From a bacterium (lineage in GTDB: Bacteria; Vulcanimicrobiota; Xenobia; Xenobiales; Xenobiaceae), in contig JAFSXH010000266.1 of NCBI GenBank assembly GCA_017444165.1, forward strand, positions 1 to 6,399: 6,399 nucleotides of DNA. The letters run 5' to 3'. The position numbers and the translations under genes are program-made. The stretch's first letter is position 1, and every line of letters begins with the position of its first letter. Positions 1 through 6,399 of the stretch are shown in pieces. Below the pieces are notes generated by a model. It made no database searches, was not told where the DNA came from, and saw only the letters and a list, made by a program, of their open reading frames with translations.

Positions 1-998
1 GCTGGCAAGGGATAGGAGCACTTTCTGCGTTGATCTTTTGTGTGCTGTTGTTGACCATTTTTAGCAGTTCATTAATAAATATAAATAAATTAACTTACGA
101 GCATAAAGTGGTCGTACTCTCAGCCATAACTAGTTTTTTTACAACATCTATCCTCATTATTCTCTCTGGAACCCAGAGACACACACGCTATCTTTTGCCC
201 TCTCTTATCGCTATGCTACCGATAGTGGCCGTGTATCTATCTAACACCGTCTCTTTCAGGCGCAGGATATTTTCTTGCATATTTGTATCCTGTCTTATTT
301 TGCAAAGCGTATCATTAAGTTTTGCTAACAATATTCCTCAGACAGATTACAAAGCGGCGGCTCAATGGTTGGAAAGATCTGGTTACACTCAAGGTATATC
401 TTCCTTTCCCAATTCTGCTCCTATCACTGAATTTTCTAATGGCAAGATAGATATATATTCAATGATGGCCCGCGAGGATAGCGGTTGTTTGATTATGCGC
501 AAAACCAATTGGGTACAGCGCAAATCCAAATTACAGCACGATCCTGCAGGAAAGATCTTTTTATTATTATCCGATAAAGAACGCACTAATGATAAAGCCC
601 ACATTTATGCTGATGATAAACATTTGGTGTATTCATACAGAGGATTAAATATATACGATTATCCCAGCTATAACGCCATGCTCAATAATATCCTCAACAA
701 AAACATCTTGCCTAATGGCAATATTCTCTGCTCCAAAGAGGAGTTGAGTGGTTTTAATGTCACTCTTTTGCCAGGTAAATATTATCTGCAGATAGATTGT
801 CAAGTAAAACAGGAAATTGAAGGGAAATTATCACTTTTCCAACTCGATACTATTAATTTTTCAATCAAAGATGGTCGAAATAAGATACCTGTAGAAGTTT
901 GCGGAGGTGAGCCCATCTTAGTAGATATTTATCTGCAAAACGATACAATAAATAATGTGCTAGTAAAATCTATAAGTTTTTCTCAGTTCGATAATTGA
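1..998 (+). CDS. Membrane glycosyltransferase, GT39/ArnT-like, C-terminal part (5' truncated)
   Basis: This is the C-terminal part of a polytopic membrane protein that probably transfers sugars from a polyprenyl-phosphate donor on the outer face of the inner membrane. The reading frame is open from the first complete codon (position 3) and no stop precedes it, so the gene begins outside the window and the TTG at 30 is only an internal leucine codon. Counting from that codon, hydrophobic segments lie at about residues 1-16, 27-46, 54-71 and 80-99. The second and third are joined by GTQRHTRYLLPSL, which matches the His/Arg-Tyr-Leu-Leu-Pro motif typical of late helices in PMT/ArnT-like (GT39) enzymes. 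A soluble tail of about 220 residues follows; its last 100 residues look beta-rich. The catalytic acidic loop expected near the N-terminus is outside the window, so donor and acceptor cannot be inferred. The family call is fairly safe, the substrate unknown. Confidence 0.7.
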   Translation, partial: WQGIGALSALIFCVLLLTIFSSSLININKLTYEHKVVVLSAITSFFTTSILIILSGTQRHTRYLLPSLIAMLPIVAVYLSNTVSFRRRIFSCIFVSCLILQSVSLSFANNIPQTDYKAAAQWLERSGYTQGISSFPNSAPITEFSNGKIDIYSMMAREDSGCLIMRKTNWVQRKSKLQHDPAGKIFLLLSDKERTNDKAHIYADDKHLVYSYRGLNIYDYPSYNAMLNNILNKNILPNGNILCSKEELSGFNVTLLPGKYYLQIDCQVKQEIEGKLSLFQLDTINFSIKDGRNKIPVEVCGGEPILVDIYLQNDTINNVLVKSISFSQFDN

Positions 999-1065
999 GA
1001 GCAGGTTTTTTCTGCCTCCCTCAAAACTTCGTTAAATTAAATGTTTTGGAAAGGCAGTTTTTAGC

Positions 1066-2463
1066 ATGGAGCAAAAAGATTCATCCTTCTGGAATACGAC
1101 CAATAAAATTCTATTGGGATCAATAGCTTTACTCATTTTACTAGCCTCTGTTGCTGGTTTAGCCCACTTAGAGATGGCCTGTAGTATATTCCGCTGGTTA
1201 AGTTGTTTAGGCCTGATAATTTTTGCCTGTAGGCATAAAAACTTAACAACATGGATAATTGTAGCCATGTTAGTTGGTATAGAGCTGGGCTATTCTTTTC
1301 CCGCTTACGGAATGAAGATGCAGATCTTTAGTAAGATATTCCTAAAACTCATCAAAACTATCGTTGCTCCTCTGCTCTTCTCCACCCTGGTTGTAGGTAT
1401 CGCCAGCCACTCCAATCTTAAAGAAGTTGGCCGCATGGGGTTAAAAGCGATAATATACTTTGAAATTGTAACTACCTTAGCCTTGATAGTTGGCCTTGTC
1501 AGTATAAACATCACTAAAGCTGGTGAGGGCATAAAAGTAGATCCAGCCACAGCTCAGCAGAGCATTAGTGCAGCCAAACCGCAGACTTTGGGACAAGTTA
1601 TCCTACACGCCTTCCCCGAAAATATCGCCAAGTCAGTAGCTGAAAATGAAGTTTTACAGATAGTCGTCTTCAGTATCCTCTTCGGTATAGCTGTAGCTCA
1701 AGTGCCTATGGAGACGCGCCAACCGCTCCTCAATGTCATAAACTCTCTATCTGAAACAATGTTCAAATATACTGGTCTGGTGATGTACCTCGCACCTTTA
1801 GGCGTAGGAGGAGCCATAGCCAGTACCGTAGCAGGCATGGGCCTGGATATACTCTACAATCTGGCCTATTTAGTGGGAACCTTTTACGTAACGATAGCCA
1901 TATTTATCTTGATAGTACTCGTTCCCGTCATGTTGATCTGCAGAATTAATCCCATCCGCTTCTTCAAAAGAGTATCTGAGCCAATAACTTTGGCTTTTGC
2001 TACTGCCTCTTCTGAATCTGCTCTTCCTTTAGCCATGGAAAAGATGGAGAGTTTCGGTGTTCCCCGCTATATAGTGGCTTTCGTTATGCCAATAGGTTAC
2101 AGTTTCAACCTCGATGGAACTACGCTATATCTCTCTCTGGCTTCAATATTTGTGGCTCAAGCGGCGGGTATCGATCTGCCCATGTCTACACAGATCGCTA
2201 TCTTGATAACCCTATTAATTACCAGTAAGGGTGTAGCTGGTGTCCCTCGTGCCTCCTTAGTTATACTCTTAGGTTCAGCCGCCAGTTTCAACCTCCCCGA
2301 ATGGCCCATCATGGCTATATTGGGCGTAGACCAAATCATGGACATGTGCCGCACCTCTACCAATGTCTTGGGCAATTGTTTAGCCTCAGCCGTAGTAGCC
2401 AAATGGGAAGGTGTACTAGGCAAAGAGAAGGATGATCCTAAGCTAGAACCACTTCCTGTGTAA
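1066..2463 (+). CDS. Dicarboxylate/amino acid:cation symporter (DAACS family, DctA/GltP-like)
   Basis: Secondary transporter of the inner membrane (SLC1/DAACS fold), predicted to import acidic amino acids or C4-dicarboxylates with H+ or Na+. Family motifs are intact: hairpin HP1 ASSESALPLAM at residues 314-324, the unwound TM7 motif GYSFNLDGT at 344-352, HP2 TSKGVAGVP, and TM8 DMCRTSTNVLGN at 426-437. Aligned by motif to archaeal GltPh, D426, R429, T430 and N433 match the substrate ligands D394, R397, T398 and N401, while the Na1-site aspartate D405 is replaced by N437. HP1 and TM7 resemble DctA more than GltPh. The protein is 465 aa, longer than the usual 420-430, because two extra hydrophobic segments (about residues 13-33 and 38-54) precede the normal first helix. 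The start is the ATG 11 bases after a GGAAAGG Shine-Dalgarno-like stretch (1048-1054). It lies 67 bases after the glycosyltransferase with no clear promoter between. Substrate and coupling ion are inferred. Confidence 0.93.
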   Translation: MEQKDSSFWNTTNKILLGSIALLILLASVAGLAHLEMACSIFRWLSCLGLIIFACRHKNLTTWIIVAMLVGIELGYSFPAYGMKMQIFSKIFLKLIKTIVAPLLFSTLVVGIASHSNLKEVGRMGLKAIIYFEIVTTLALIVGLVSINITKAGEGIKVDPATAQQSISAAKPQTLGQVILHAFPENIAKSVAENEVLQIVVFSILFGIAVAQVPMETRQPLLNVINSLSETMFKYTGLVMYLAPLGVGGAIASTVAGMGLDILYNLAYLVGTFYVTIAIFILIVLVPVMLICRINPIRFFKRVSEPITLAFATASSESALPLAMEKMESFGVPRYIVAFVMPIGYSFNLDGTTLYLSLASIFVAQAAGIDLPMSTQIAILITLLITSKGVAGVPRASLVILLGSAASFNLPEWPIMAILGVDQIMDMCRTSTNVLGNCLASAVVAKWEGVLGKEKDDPKLEPLPV

Positions 2464-2470
2464 AATAAGT

Positions 2471-2499
2471 CTTACAAAGCAAAAATGTAAGAGCTTACA
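2471..2499. repeat. Cluster of three CTTACA/TGTAAG half-sites just after the symporter stop
   Basis: CTTACA occurs at 2471-2476 and 2494-2499, and its reverse complement TGTAAG at 2486-2491. The middle copy can pair with either neighbour, giving a 6-bp stem with a 9-base loop (2471-2491) or a near-palindrome TGTAAG-AG-CTTACA with a 2-base spacer (2486-2499). It starts 8 bases after the symporter stop codon. No T-tract follows, so it is not a standard intrinsic terminator. It could be a weak 3'-end structure or a protein-binding site, or it could be chance. Confidence 0.4.
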
Positions 2500-2550
2500 A
2501 GTACAGTCATAGACGAAGTTTGGCCTTTTGCGGTGAACCGACCACTTTTT

Positions 2551-2582
2551 AATTCGTAATTCATAATGCTTAATTCGTAATT
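2551..2582. repeat. Direct repeat of AATTCGTAATT
   Basis: The 11-mer AATTCGTAATT occurs at 2551-2561 and again at 2572-2582, a period of 21 bases. A near-copy in inverted orientation, CATTACGAATT, lies at 2618-2628. The repeats form part of, and partly overlap, the large hairpin that follows. Short AT-rich tandem units of this kind are seen between genes in several bacterial groups. They carry no coding potential. Confidence 0.7.
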
Positions 2583-2642
2583 GAAATTAATTAATTATTT
2601 CTTTCTAAATAATTACGCATTACGAATTAAGCATTACTAATT
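2558..2642. repeat. 85-base AT-rich inverted repeat (hairpin) between convergent genes
   Basis: Arms at 2558-2581 and 2619-2642 are complementary at 22 of 24 positions, including an uninterrupted 18-bp core (TAATGCTTAATTCGTAAT at 2564-2581 against 2619-2636). Inside, a second perfect 9-bp stem (2592-2600 with 2607-2615) closes on the 6-base loop CTTTCT, leaving an asymmetric internal loop of 10 and 3 bases. The structure sits between the stop codons of two convergent transporter genes, where it could end or stabilise transcripts from both sides. The stem is AT-rich and no T-tract follows on either strand, so it is not a textbook intrinsic terminator. It could also be a copy of a small non-coding repeat family (MITE- or REP-like). 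Confidence 0.75.
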
Positions 2643-2666
2643 GTTAGCAACAACTTCAAGCACAAC

Positions 2667-4127
2667 CTACTTATTTACCAACTTACTATGCTTAACTCCG
2701 TAAGCGAAGTAGAACACACTCACTGCTACCAGCCAGATTAAAAAACCGATCCAAGTCCTCATAGGCATTCCAAAGGCTAAATAGAGGCAGAACGCAATCG
2801 CAACTAAAGGCACATAAGGTACGAACGGAGTTTTAAAGGGCCTCTTGAGATCGGGACGCGTTTTGCGCAAGATGATAATACCCGCACAGACAAAGATAAA
2901 GATGGCCAAACATCCAATATTGCAAAGATCGATCATAAATCCAAGATCCATAAATCCCGCACAAACAGCCATTAAAACAGTGTTAAATACAGTAGCAAAA
3001 TAAGGTGTGCGATATTGGGGATGAACATCCGCCAAACGCTCTGGCAAGAGTCCGTCGCGGCTCATGGTGTACAGTATTCTCGGAGTAGATAAGAGCAATA
3101 CGAAAATAACTGCCGTCATCGCCACTAAAGCTCCAACAGATATGACTGTAGCGGCCCAATTGACATTCAACATTTGGAAGGCTGTGGCCATAGGCTGAGC
3201 TGTCCCTAAAGCCGTATAAGGAACCATACCAGTAACAACTATAGCCACTGATATATATAAAACGGTACAGATGACTAATGACCAGATCAAACCTAAAGGA
3301 AGGTTCCTTTCAGGATTTTCCGTCTCTTCTGCCACTGTAGCTATGGCCTCAAAACCGATATAAGCGAAAAATACGAAGGCCGCCCCACCTTGTATACCCG
3401 CAAATCCCCCAGGACAGAAGGGAGTCCAATTGCTGGGATCTACATAGAATGCCCCTACTACTAACAGGAAGAAGATAATACCCAACTTAGCTATGACCAA
3501 GAAAGTATTCCAATTGGCCGACTGATGCATTCCTTTCAACAGTATACCTATCATGGACAAGGTTATAATCACAGCGGGGAGATTCATAACCAAAGAAATA
3601 CCCAAAATATGAGGAGCAGAGTCTATCACTTCAGAGGTAGCGTTAAAATAACTCGTCAAAAGATATGGTGGAATATTCAAACCTATCAATTCACAGAGTG
3701 AACTAAAGTACCCCGACCAAGAGATGGCTAAAGCTACGCTAGCCATCATATATTCTAACAACATATTCCAACCCATTATCCAGGCTGGATACTCACCAAA
3801 AACGATATAAGAGTAAGCGTAGGAACTGCCAGAAGTGGGAACCATAGCTGCAAATTCAGCGTAACATAGTGCGCATAAGATACATATTAAACCAACTACA
3901 GCAAAAGAGATAACAACAGCAGGCCCTGCTGGCGGATTTCCTCCAACACCAACAGCAGCCATTCCCGCCGTAACATAGATACCCGAACCTATACAGATAC
4001 CAATTCCCATAGTTATTAGATCTTTAACCTTGAGAGAACGCTTTAAACTGCTCTTCCCCTCTTCTGAAGACTCACTCAAAAGCTCATCTAGCGTTTTCTT
4101 AAGAAAAAGACGCTTAAGAGAAAACAT
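2667..4127 (-). CDS. APC-superfamily amino acid permease (YfnA / cationic amino acid transporter type)
   Basis: Inner-membrane amino acid transporter of 486 aa with about 12 predicted helices, a normal length for the CAT/YfnA branch of the APC superfamily. The N-terminal cytoplasmic stretch (residues 1-35, including KKTLDELL and SLKRSLKVKDL) is characteristic of this branch and supports the ATG start. The unwound substrate-binding part of TM1 is visible as GIGICIGSGIY (41-51). CALCYAEFAAMVPTSGSSYAY (85-105, TM3 region) and FFAYIGFEAIATVAEETENP (253-272, TM6) are near-exact family motifs. SRDGLLPERLADVHPQYRTP (356-375) is the conserved cytoplasmic loop before TM9. The C-terminus ends with two further hydrophobic segments and a basic tail. 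The gene starts 16 bases after the formyltransferase stop; a weak AGGGA (4141-4145) overlaps that stop codon, so it is probably translated from the same mRNA. The family is often proton-coupled; the actual amino acid cannot be read from the sequence. Confidence 0.93.
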   Translation of the reverse strand: MFSLKRLFLKKTLDELLSESSEEGKSSLKRSLKVKDLITMGIGICIGSGIYVTAGMAAVGVGGNPPAGPAVVISFAVVGLICILCALCYAEFAAMVPTSGSSYAYSYIVFGEYPAWIMGWNMLLEYMMASVALAISWSGYFSSLCELIGLNIPPYLLTSYFNATSEVIDSAPHILGISLVMNLPAVIITLSMIGILLKGMHQSANWNTFLVIAKLGIIFFLLVVGAFYVDPSNWTPFCPGGFAGIQGGAAFVFFAYIGFEAIATVAEETENPERNLPLGLIWSLVICTVLYISVAIVVTGMVPYTALGTAQPMATAFQMLNVNWAATVISVGALVAMTAVIFVLLLSTPRILYTMSRDGLLPERLADVHPQYRTPYFATVFNTVLMAVCAGFMDLGFMIDLCNIGCLAIFIFVCAGIIILRKTRPDLKRPFKTPFVPYVPLVAIAFCLYLAFGMPMRTWIGFLIWLVAVSVFYFAYGVKHSKLVNK

Positions 4128-4143
4128 CTATTTAATCCAGTCC

Positions 4144-5253
4144 CTATAAAATGATATAGACAATTAAAATAATTAATATCGGCATAAAGAGCCGCCAAAA
4201 TTCGTAACGACTTACTCCCAATTTGTAAGGTACGAAACCATCTTTACAAGAGATCCAGCCATGCGTAATGCGCCAATGGTTAGTACCAGGCTTACCCCTG
4301 CTATCTCCTACCACACCCTCATCATAGATGCGCACAAAACCAGGAAAAATAGCAAAAGGCTCATACCAGATACTCGCTCCCTGCAAAAATGAAGCTACCC
4401 GCTCACACCCCCATTCCTCCCAGGGAATTAAAGGTTCACCTGGAGAGACGTAACGGGCTCGCCGCAGGCCCTCTTTAAACTCTTGAGTCTTCTCTTGCGC
4501 TTTGCCTGCGGCCAAATCGCCCACTACTCGCAACATCAGACAAGAGGCCCCTGGCAAAACACAGTCGGCCAGCTCACTACAAGTAGTGTTAGGAGGGATA
4601 TTGTAATCACCTTCAGCTAAGATTGGCCCCGTATCCTCACCAGCATCAACTCTATGAACGACATATTTGTTTTCTTTGCAGCCATCATAAAAGACCCACA
4701 GCCAGGGATTGGGTCCTCTATATTCTGGTAAAGAAGCCAAATGAAGATTGATAGTCCCTAATCTAGGAATTTCGAAAATATCTGGAGGCAAAATAATGGA
4801 AAAGTTGGAAATACAAATTATATCTGGCTTTAGATGTTTGATAAACCTCACCAGTTCATAATTGTACTCGCGACTGGCAGAAAAATAAGGACAACCATAA
4901 TATTTAGCAAATTTTTCTAAATTGCCCACATTTTTACCAGCTTCAGCCCAACTAGCTATGAGTCCCTTCTTGATCTTACGCGGTTTAGAATGAACTATAC
5001 CCACTATATCGTGTTCACTTGCCAAGATCTGCAAAGGCGTAGTCGAAAAGCGGCCATCCATACCAGCGAAGACTATACGCAGACGAGGAACACCGACATC
5101 GGAAACAAGTTCTCCATCTTCAGAATCAAGTTCCCCTGATTCAACAACTTCCGCTACTTCGCTAACTGAAAATTCCTCTGAGCTTTTCAGCCCACTTCCC
5201 AAAGATTCAGCAAAGTATTCAGCGAATAAATCAGCCTCTATTTTGGATGACAT
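4144..5253 (-). CDS. Formyltransferase-fold protein (Fmt-like) with acidic N-terminal extension and hydrophobic C-terminal tail
   Basis: Predicted N10-formyltetrahydrofolate-dependent formyltransferase of 369 aa. The core begins near residue 57 (RLRIVFAGMDG). It carries the family signature INLHLASLPEYRGPNP (168-183) and VDAGEDTGPIL (202-212), with the catalytic Asn169, His171 and Asp207 corresponding to the Asn-His-Asp triad of PurN and Fmt. Residues about 266-310 (IPWEEWGC to AIFPGF) resemble the start of the Fmt C-terminal domain. Two parts are odd: an acidic Ser/Glu-rich extension of about 55 residues before the core, and a hydrophobic end (356-369, MPILIILIVYIIL) preceded by basic and aromatic residues, which suggests membrane tethering. 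The ATG at 5253 is preferred to a GTG two codons upstream; either overlaps the preceding gene. The acceptor is unknown: a nucleotide sugar or amino compound fits as well as Met-tRNA. The formyltransferase fold is clear; calling it housekeeping Fmt would be unsafe. Confidence 0.82.
   Translation of the reverse strand: MSSKIEADLFAEYFAESLGSGLKSSEEFSVSEVAEVVESGELDSEDGELVSDVGVPRLRIVFAGMDGRFSTTPLQILASEHDIVGIVHSKPRKIKKGLIASWAEAGKNVGNLEKFAKYYGCPYFSASREYNYELVRFIKHLKPDIICISNFSIILPPDIFEIPRLGTINLHLASLPEYRGPNPWLWVFYDGCKENKYVVHRVDAGEDTGPILAEGDYNIPPNTTCSELADCVLPGASCLMLRVVGDLAAGKAQEKTQEFKEGLRRARYVSPGEPLIPWEEWGCERVASFLQGASIWYEPFAIFPGFVRIYDEGVVGDSRGKPGTNHWRITHGWISCKDGFVPYKLGVSRYEFWRLFMPILIILIVYIIL
5231..5253 (-). 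other. Start/stop overlap of two operon genes (translational coupling)
   Basis: The formyltransferase ATG (5253-5251) lies 23 bases inside the 3' end of the GGDEF-like gene, whose TGA stop is 5233-5231. No strong Shine-Dalgarno sequence precedes this ATG; only AGAAGCTGG-like bases are present. Ribosomes finishing the upstream gene could therefore restart here, tying the amounts of the two proteins together. If the GTG at 5259 is used instead, the overlap is 29 bases. Confidence 0.6.
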
Positions 5254-6399
5254 GAACACCAGCTTCTGCAGTCTTAGTTTGAATATTATCTAACATAGAC
5301 TTACTGTCGCTATAATCTTTGCAAGAGACAACAACTAGGGCAACTTTAACACCTTCCATATTAGAGGCAACATTGTAAACCTTATTGGCAAAGCCTTGAG
5401 CTTTACTAATCTCCTTACCTGTCATCAAAACGGCTAGATCATCCTCACCTACCAGACCAGGAACATCATCTTCATCGAACATATAGGCTTGGATAAAGCC
5501 AGCCATATCCTTACGCAACTTCATGTAAGACTCTTGCCCTTTCGAGCGCAAAGCTTTTAGATTGGCGAAATGAACATAAACTAGAGAACTGTCCATACCC
5601 ATCTCGCTATCTACGATGCTGATAAAACCTTCCTCTCCACAAAATTGAGTGTACTGATCGATACCGTCTTCATCCAAATCAGGAACCACTTTAAAATCGC
5701 CACCTTTAGAACCTCCAGAACGTGTAGGAGCTTCTAATTTTTTAGATGGAGCAACAATTTTGTTCTCAGAAGCCTCGCTCTTAGCGGCAATATTGATCTT
5801 ACTGAAACCAGCTAACGGACTGTTGCGCGTAGAAGATGGAGCTTCCATAGGATCGGGGGCATACTTTCTGACAATAGGAGCCTCCTCATTTTTCGGCAGA
5901 GCGGCAACTGTAGCCTTAGTAGCCGCCACACCACCAGAACCGATACCGAGAGAAGCGGAAGACGATTTAGCTCTCCTCTTTATAACAACCTCATCTTCAG
6001 GTGTCTCTACTACTTGAACAGCAGAAACTTTAGTGGCATCACTGACATTTAAAGCCCTAGCAATACTATCTACCGATCCCATGCGCAGATCGCGGAAAGC
6101 GCGAGTCAAAATGGCACGTAACATTTTAGGATCATCTGAGTCATCAGGAAAGAGAGTCCAGGCCACAATACCGCTAGATAGTTCTTGACTCTCAGGCAAC
6201 TTAACTTTACTAGCAGCATTCTGCAAAGACTTAGCTAAAACTATCCCCTCTTCAGCCGTGCGCTCAGGAGCAATCACACCAAAGACACCGTTATCGAGAT
6301 GGCAGAGAATTATCCCCTCTTCATGAGCCAAACTAGCACGCAGAGTTGCTCCCATTTCGTAAAGAAAATCTTTTACGTAATCATCGCCTTTGTACTCTA
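5231..6399 (-). CDS. Protein with two degenerate GGDEF-like domains joined by a disordered linker (5' truncated)
   Basis: The frame is open through the window edge (residues EYKGDDYVKDFLYE precede the ATG at 6355), so the N-terminus is missing and that ATG is an internal methionine. Numbered from it, the first domain (up to about residue 95) follows the GGDEF fold: GDDYVKDFL, then LDNGVFGVIAP (20-30) where active enzymes have GGDEFAVLLP, then SSGIVAWTLFPDD and an Asp/Leu/Arg-rich helix. The signature is lost, so c-di-GMP synthesis is unlikely. Residues about 105-230 form a low-complexity linker rich in Ala, Ser, Lys and Pro. A second similar domain (about 236-370) has VYVHFANLKAL in the place of the metal-binding strand and GEDDLAVL (303-310) in place of the GGDEF turn; an acidic pair remains but the metal-binding aspartate of the first strand does not. 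The protein may bind nucleotide or act as a scaffold. It overlaps the formyltransferase gene and is the first visible gene of the operon. The domain call is by pattern and moderately sure. Confidence 0.6.
   Translation of the reverse strand, partial: EYKGDDYVKDFLYEMGATLRASLAHEEGIILCHLDNGVFGVIAPERTAEEGIVLAKSLQNAASKVKLPESQELSSGIVAWTLFPDDSDDPKMLRAILTRAFRDLRMGSVDSIARALNVSDATKVSAVQVVETPEDEVVIKRRAKSSSASLGIGSGGVAATKATVAALPKNEEAPIVRKYAPDPMEAPSSTRNSPLAGFSKINIAAKSEASENKIVAPSKKLEAPTRSGGSKGGDFKVVPDLDEDGIDQYTQFCGEEGFISIVDSEMGMDSSLVYVHFANLKALRSKGQESYMKLRKDMAGFIQAYMFDEDDVPGLVGEDDLAVLMTGKEISKAQGFANKVYNVASNMEGVKVALVVVSCKDYSDSKSMLDNIQTKTAEAGVHVIQNRG

Noticed and set aside
30..32. TTG as the start of the glycosyltransferase gene
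   Set aside because: The frame is open upstream to the window edge and this codon lies within a hydrophobic segment; the gene is truncated by the window.
997..1020. Possible terminator hairpin after the glycosyltransferase (GCAG / CTGC around a T-rich loop)
   Set aside because: Only a 4-bp perfect stem (1001-1004 with 1012-1015); the T-run is in the loop rather than after the stem.
995..1037. Sigma-70-like promoter for the symporter (TTGAGA and TTAAAT)
   Set aside because: The spacing between the two boxes is far from 17 bases and no other good pair is present.
1032..1268. Minus-strand open frame opposite the start of the symporter
   Set aside because: It is antisense to a clear conserved gene, with no recognisable motifs or supporting signals.
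2531..2550. CGGT-GA-ACCG palindrome followed by five T's, as an intrinsic terminator
   Set aside because: A 2-base loop cannot close this stem, and the alternative pairing has only 3 bp.
5254..5259. GTG start two codons upstream of the formyltransferase ATG
   Set aside because: It has no better ribosome binding site than the ATG at 5253, which is the commoner start codon; the choice changes only two residues.
5760..6017. 85-codon + strand open frame opposite the GGDEF-like gene
   Set aside because: It lies antisense to the low-complexity linker; its Ala/Leu-rich product is a shadow of that composition with no ribosome binding site or domain.
6353..6355. ATG as the true start of the GGDEF-like gene
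   Set aside because: The upstream codons are open and encode GDDYVKDFL, which matches the GGDEF fold before its signature loop, so translation starts outside the window.

Overview
The window is bacterial: densely packed genes, the standard code, and well-known prokaryotic transporter and enzyme families. It looks AT-leaning. The sequence alone does not place the organism. The AT-rich repeats built on AATTCGTAATT in the one sizeable intergenic gap recall short intergenic repeats of cyanobacteria and their relatives, but this is only a weak hint.

Layout. On the + strand, 1-998 is the 3' end of a membrane glycosyltransferase of the GT39/ArnT-like kind, cut by the window edge. After 67 bases comes a complete dicarboxylate/amino acid:cation symporter (1066-2463). 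A 203-base gap (2464-2666) holds a cluster of CTTACA/TGTAAG half-sites and a long AT-rich hairpin. It separates these genes from three minus-strand genes that converge on it. In transcription order these are: a 5'-truncated protein with two degenerate GGDEF-like domains joined by a long disordered linker (6399 to 5231), a formyltransferase-fold enzyme with an acidic N-terminal extension and a hydrophobic C-terminal tail (5253 to 4144), and an APC-superfamily amino acid permease (4127 to 2667).

The three minus-strand genes look like one operon. The first two overlap by 23 bases and the second and third are 16 bases apart. The operon therefore joins a probable nucleotide-sensing or scaffolding protein with no obvious catalytic site, a one-carbon transfer enzyme that may be membrane-tethered, and an amino acid importer. 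Two amino-acid-type transporters of unrelated families end tail to tail, which suggests amino acid uptake is a local theme. The shared role of the operon is not evident from sequence.

The most unusual points are the domain architecture of the formyltransferase, the paired degenerate GGDEF domains, the mixed DctA/GltPh-like binding-site residues of the symporter, and the 85-base hairpin between the convergent genes. No RNA genes, CRISPR arrays, insertion sequences or phage genes were seen.
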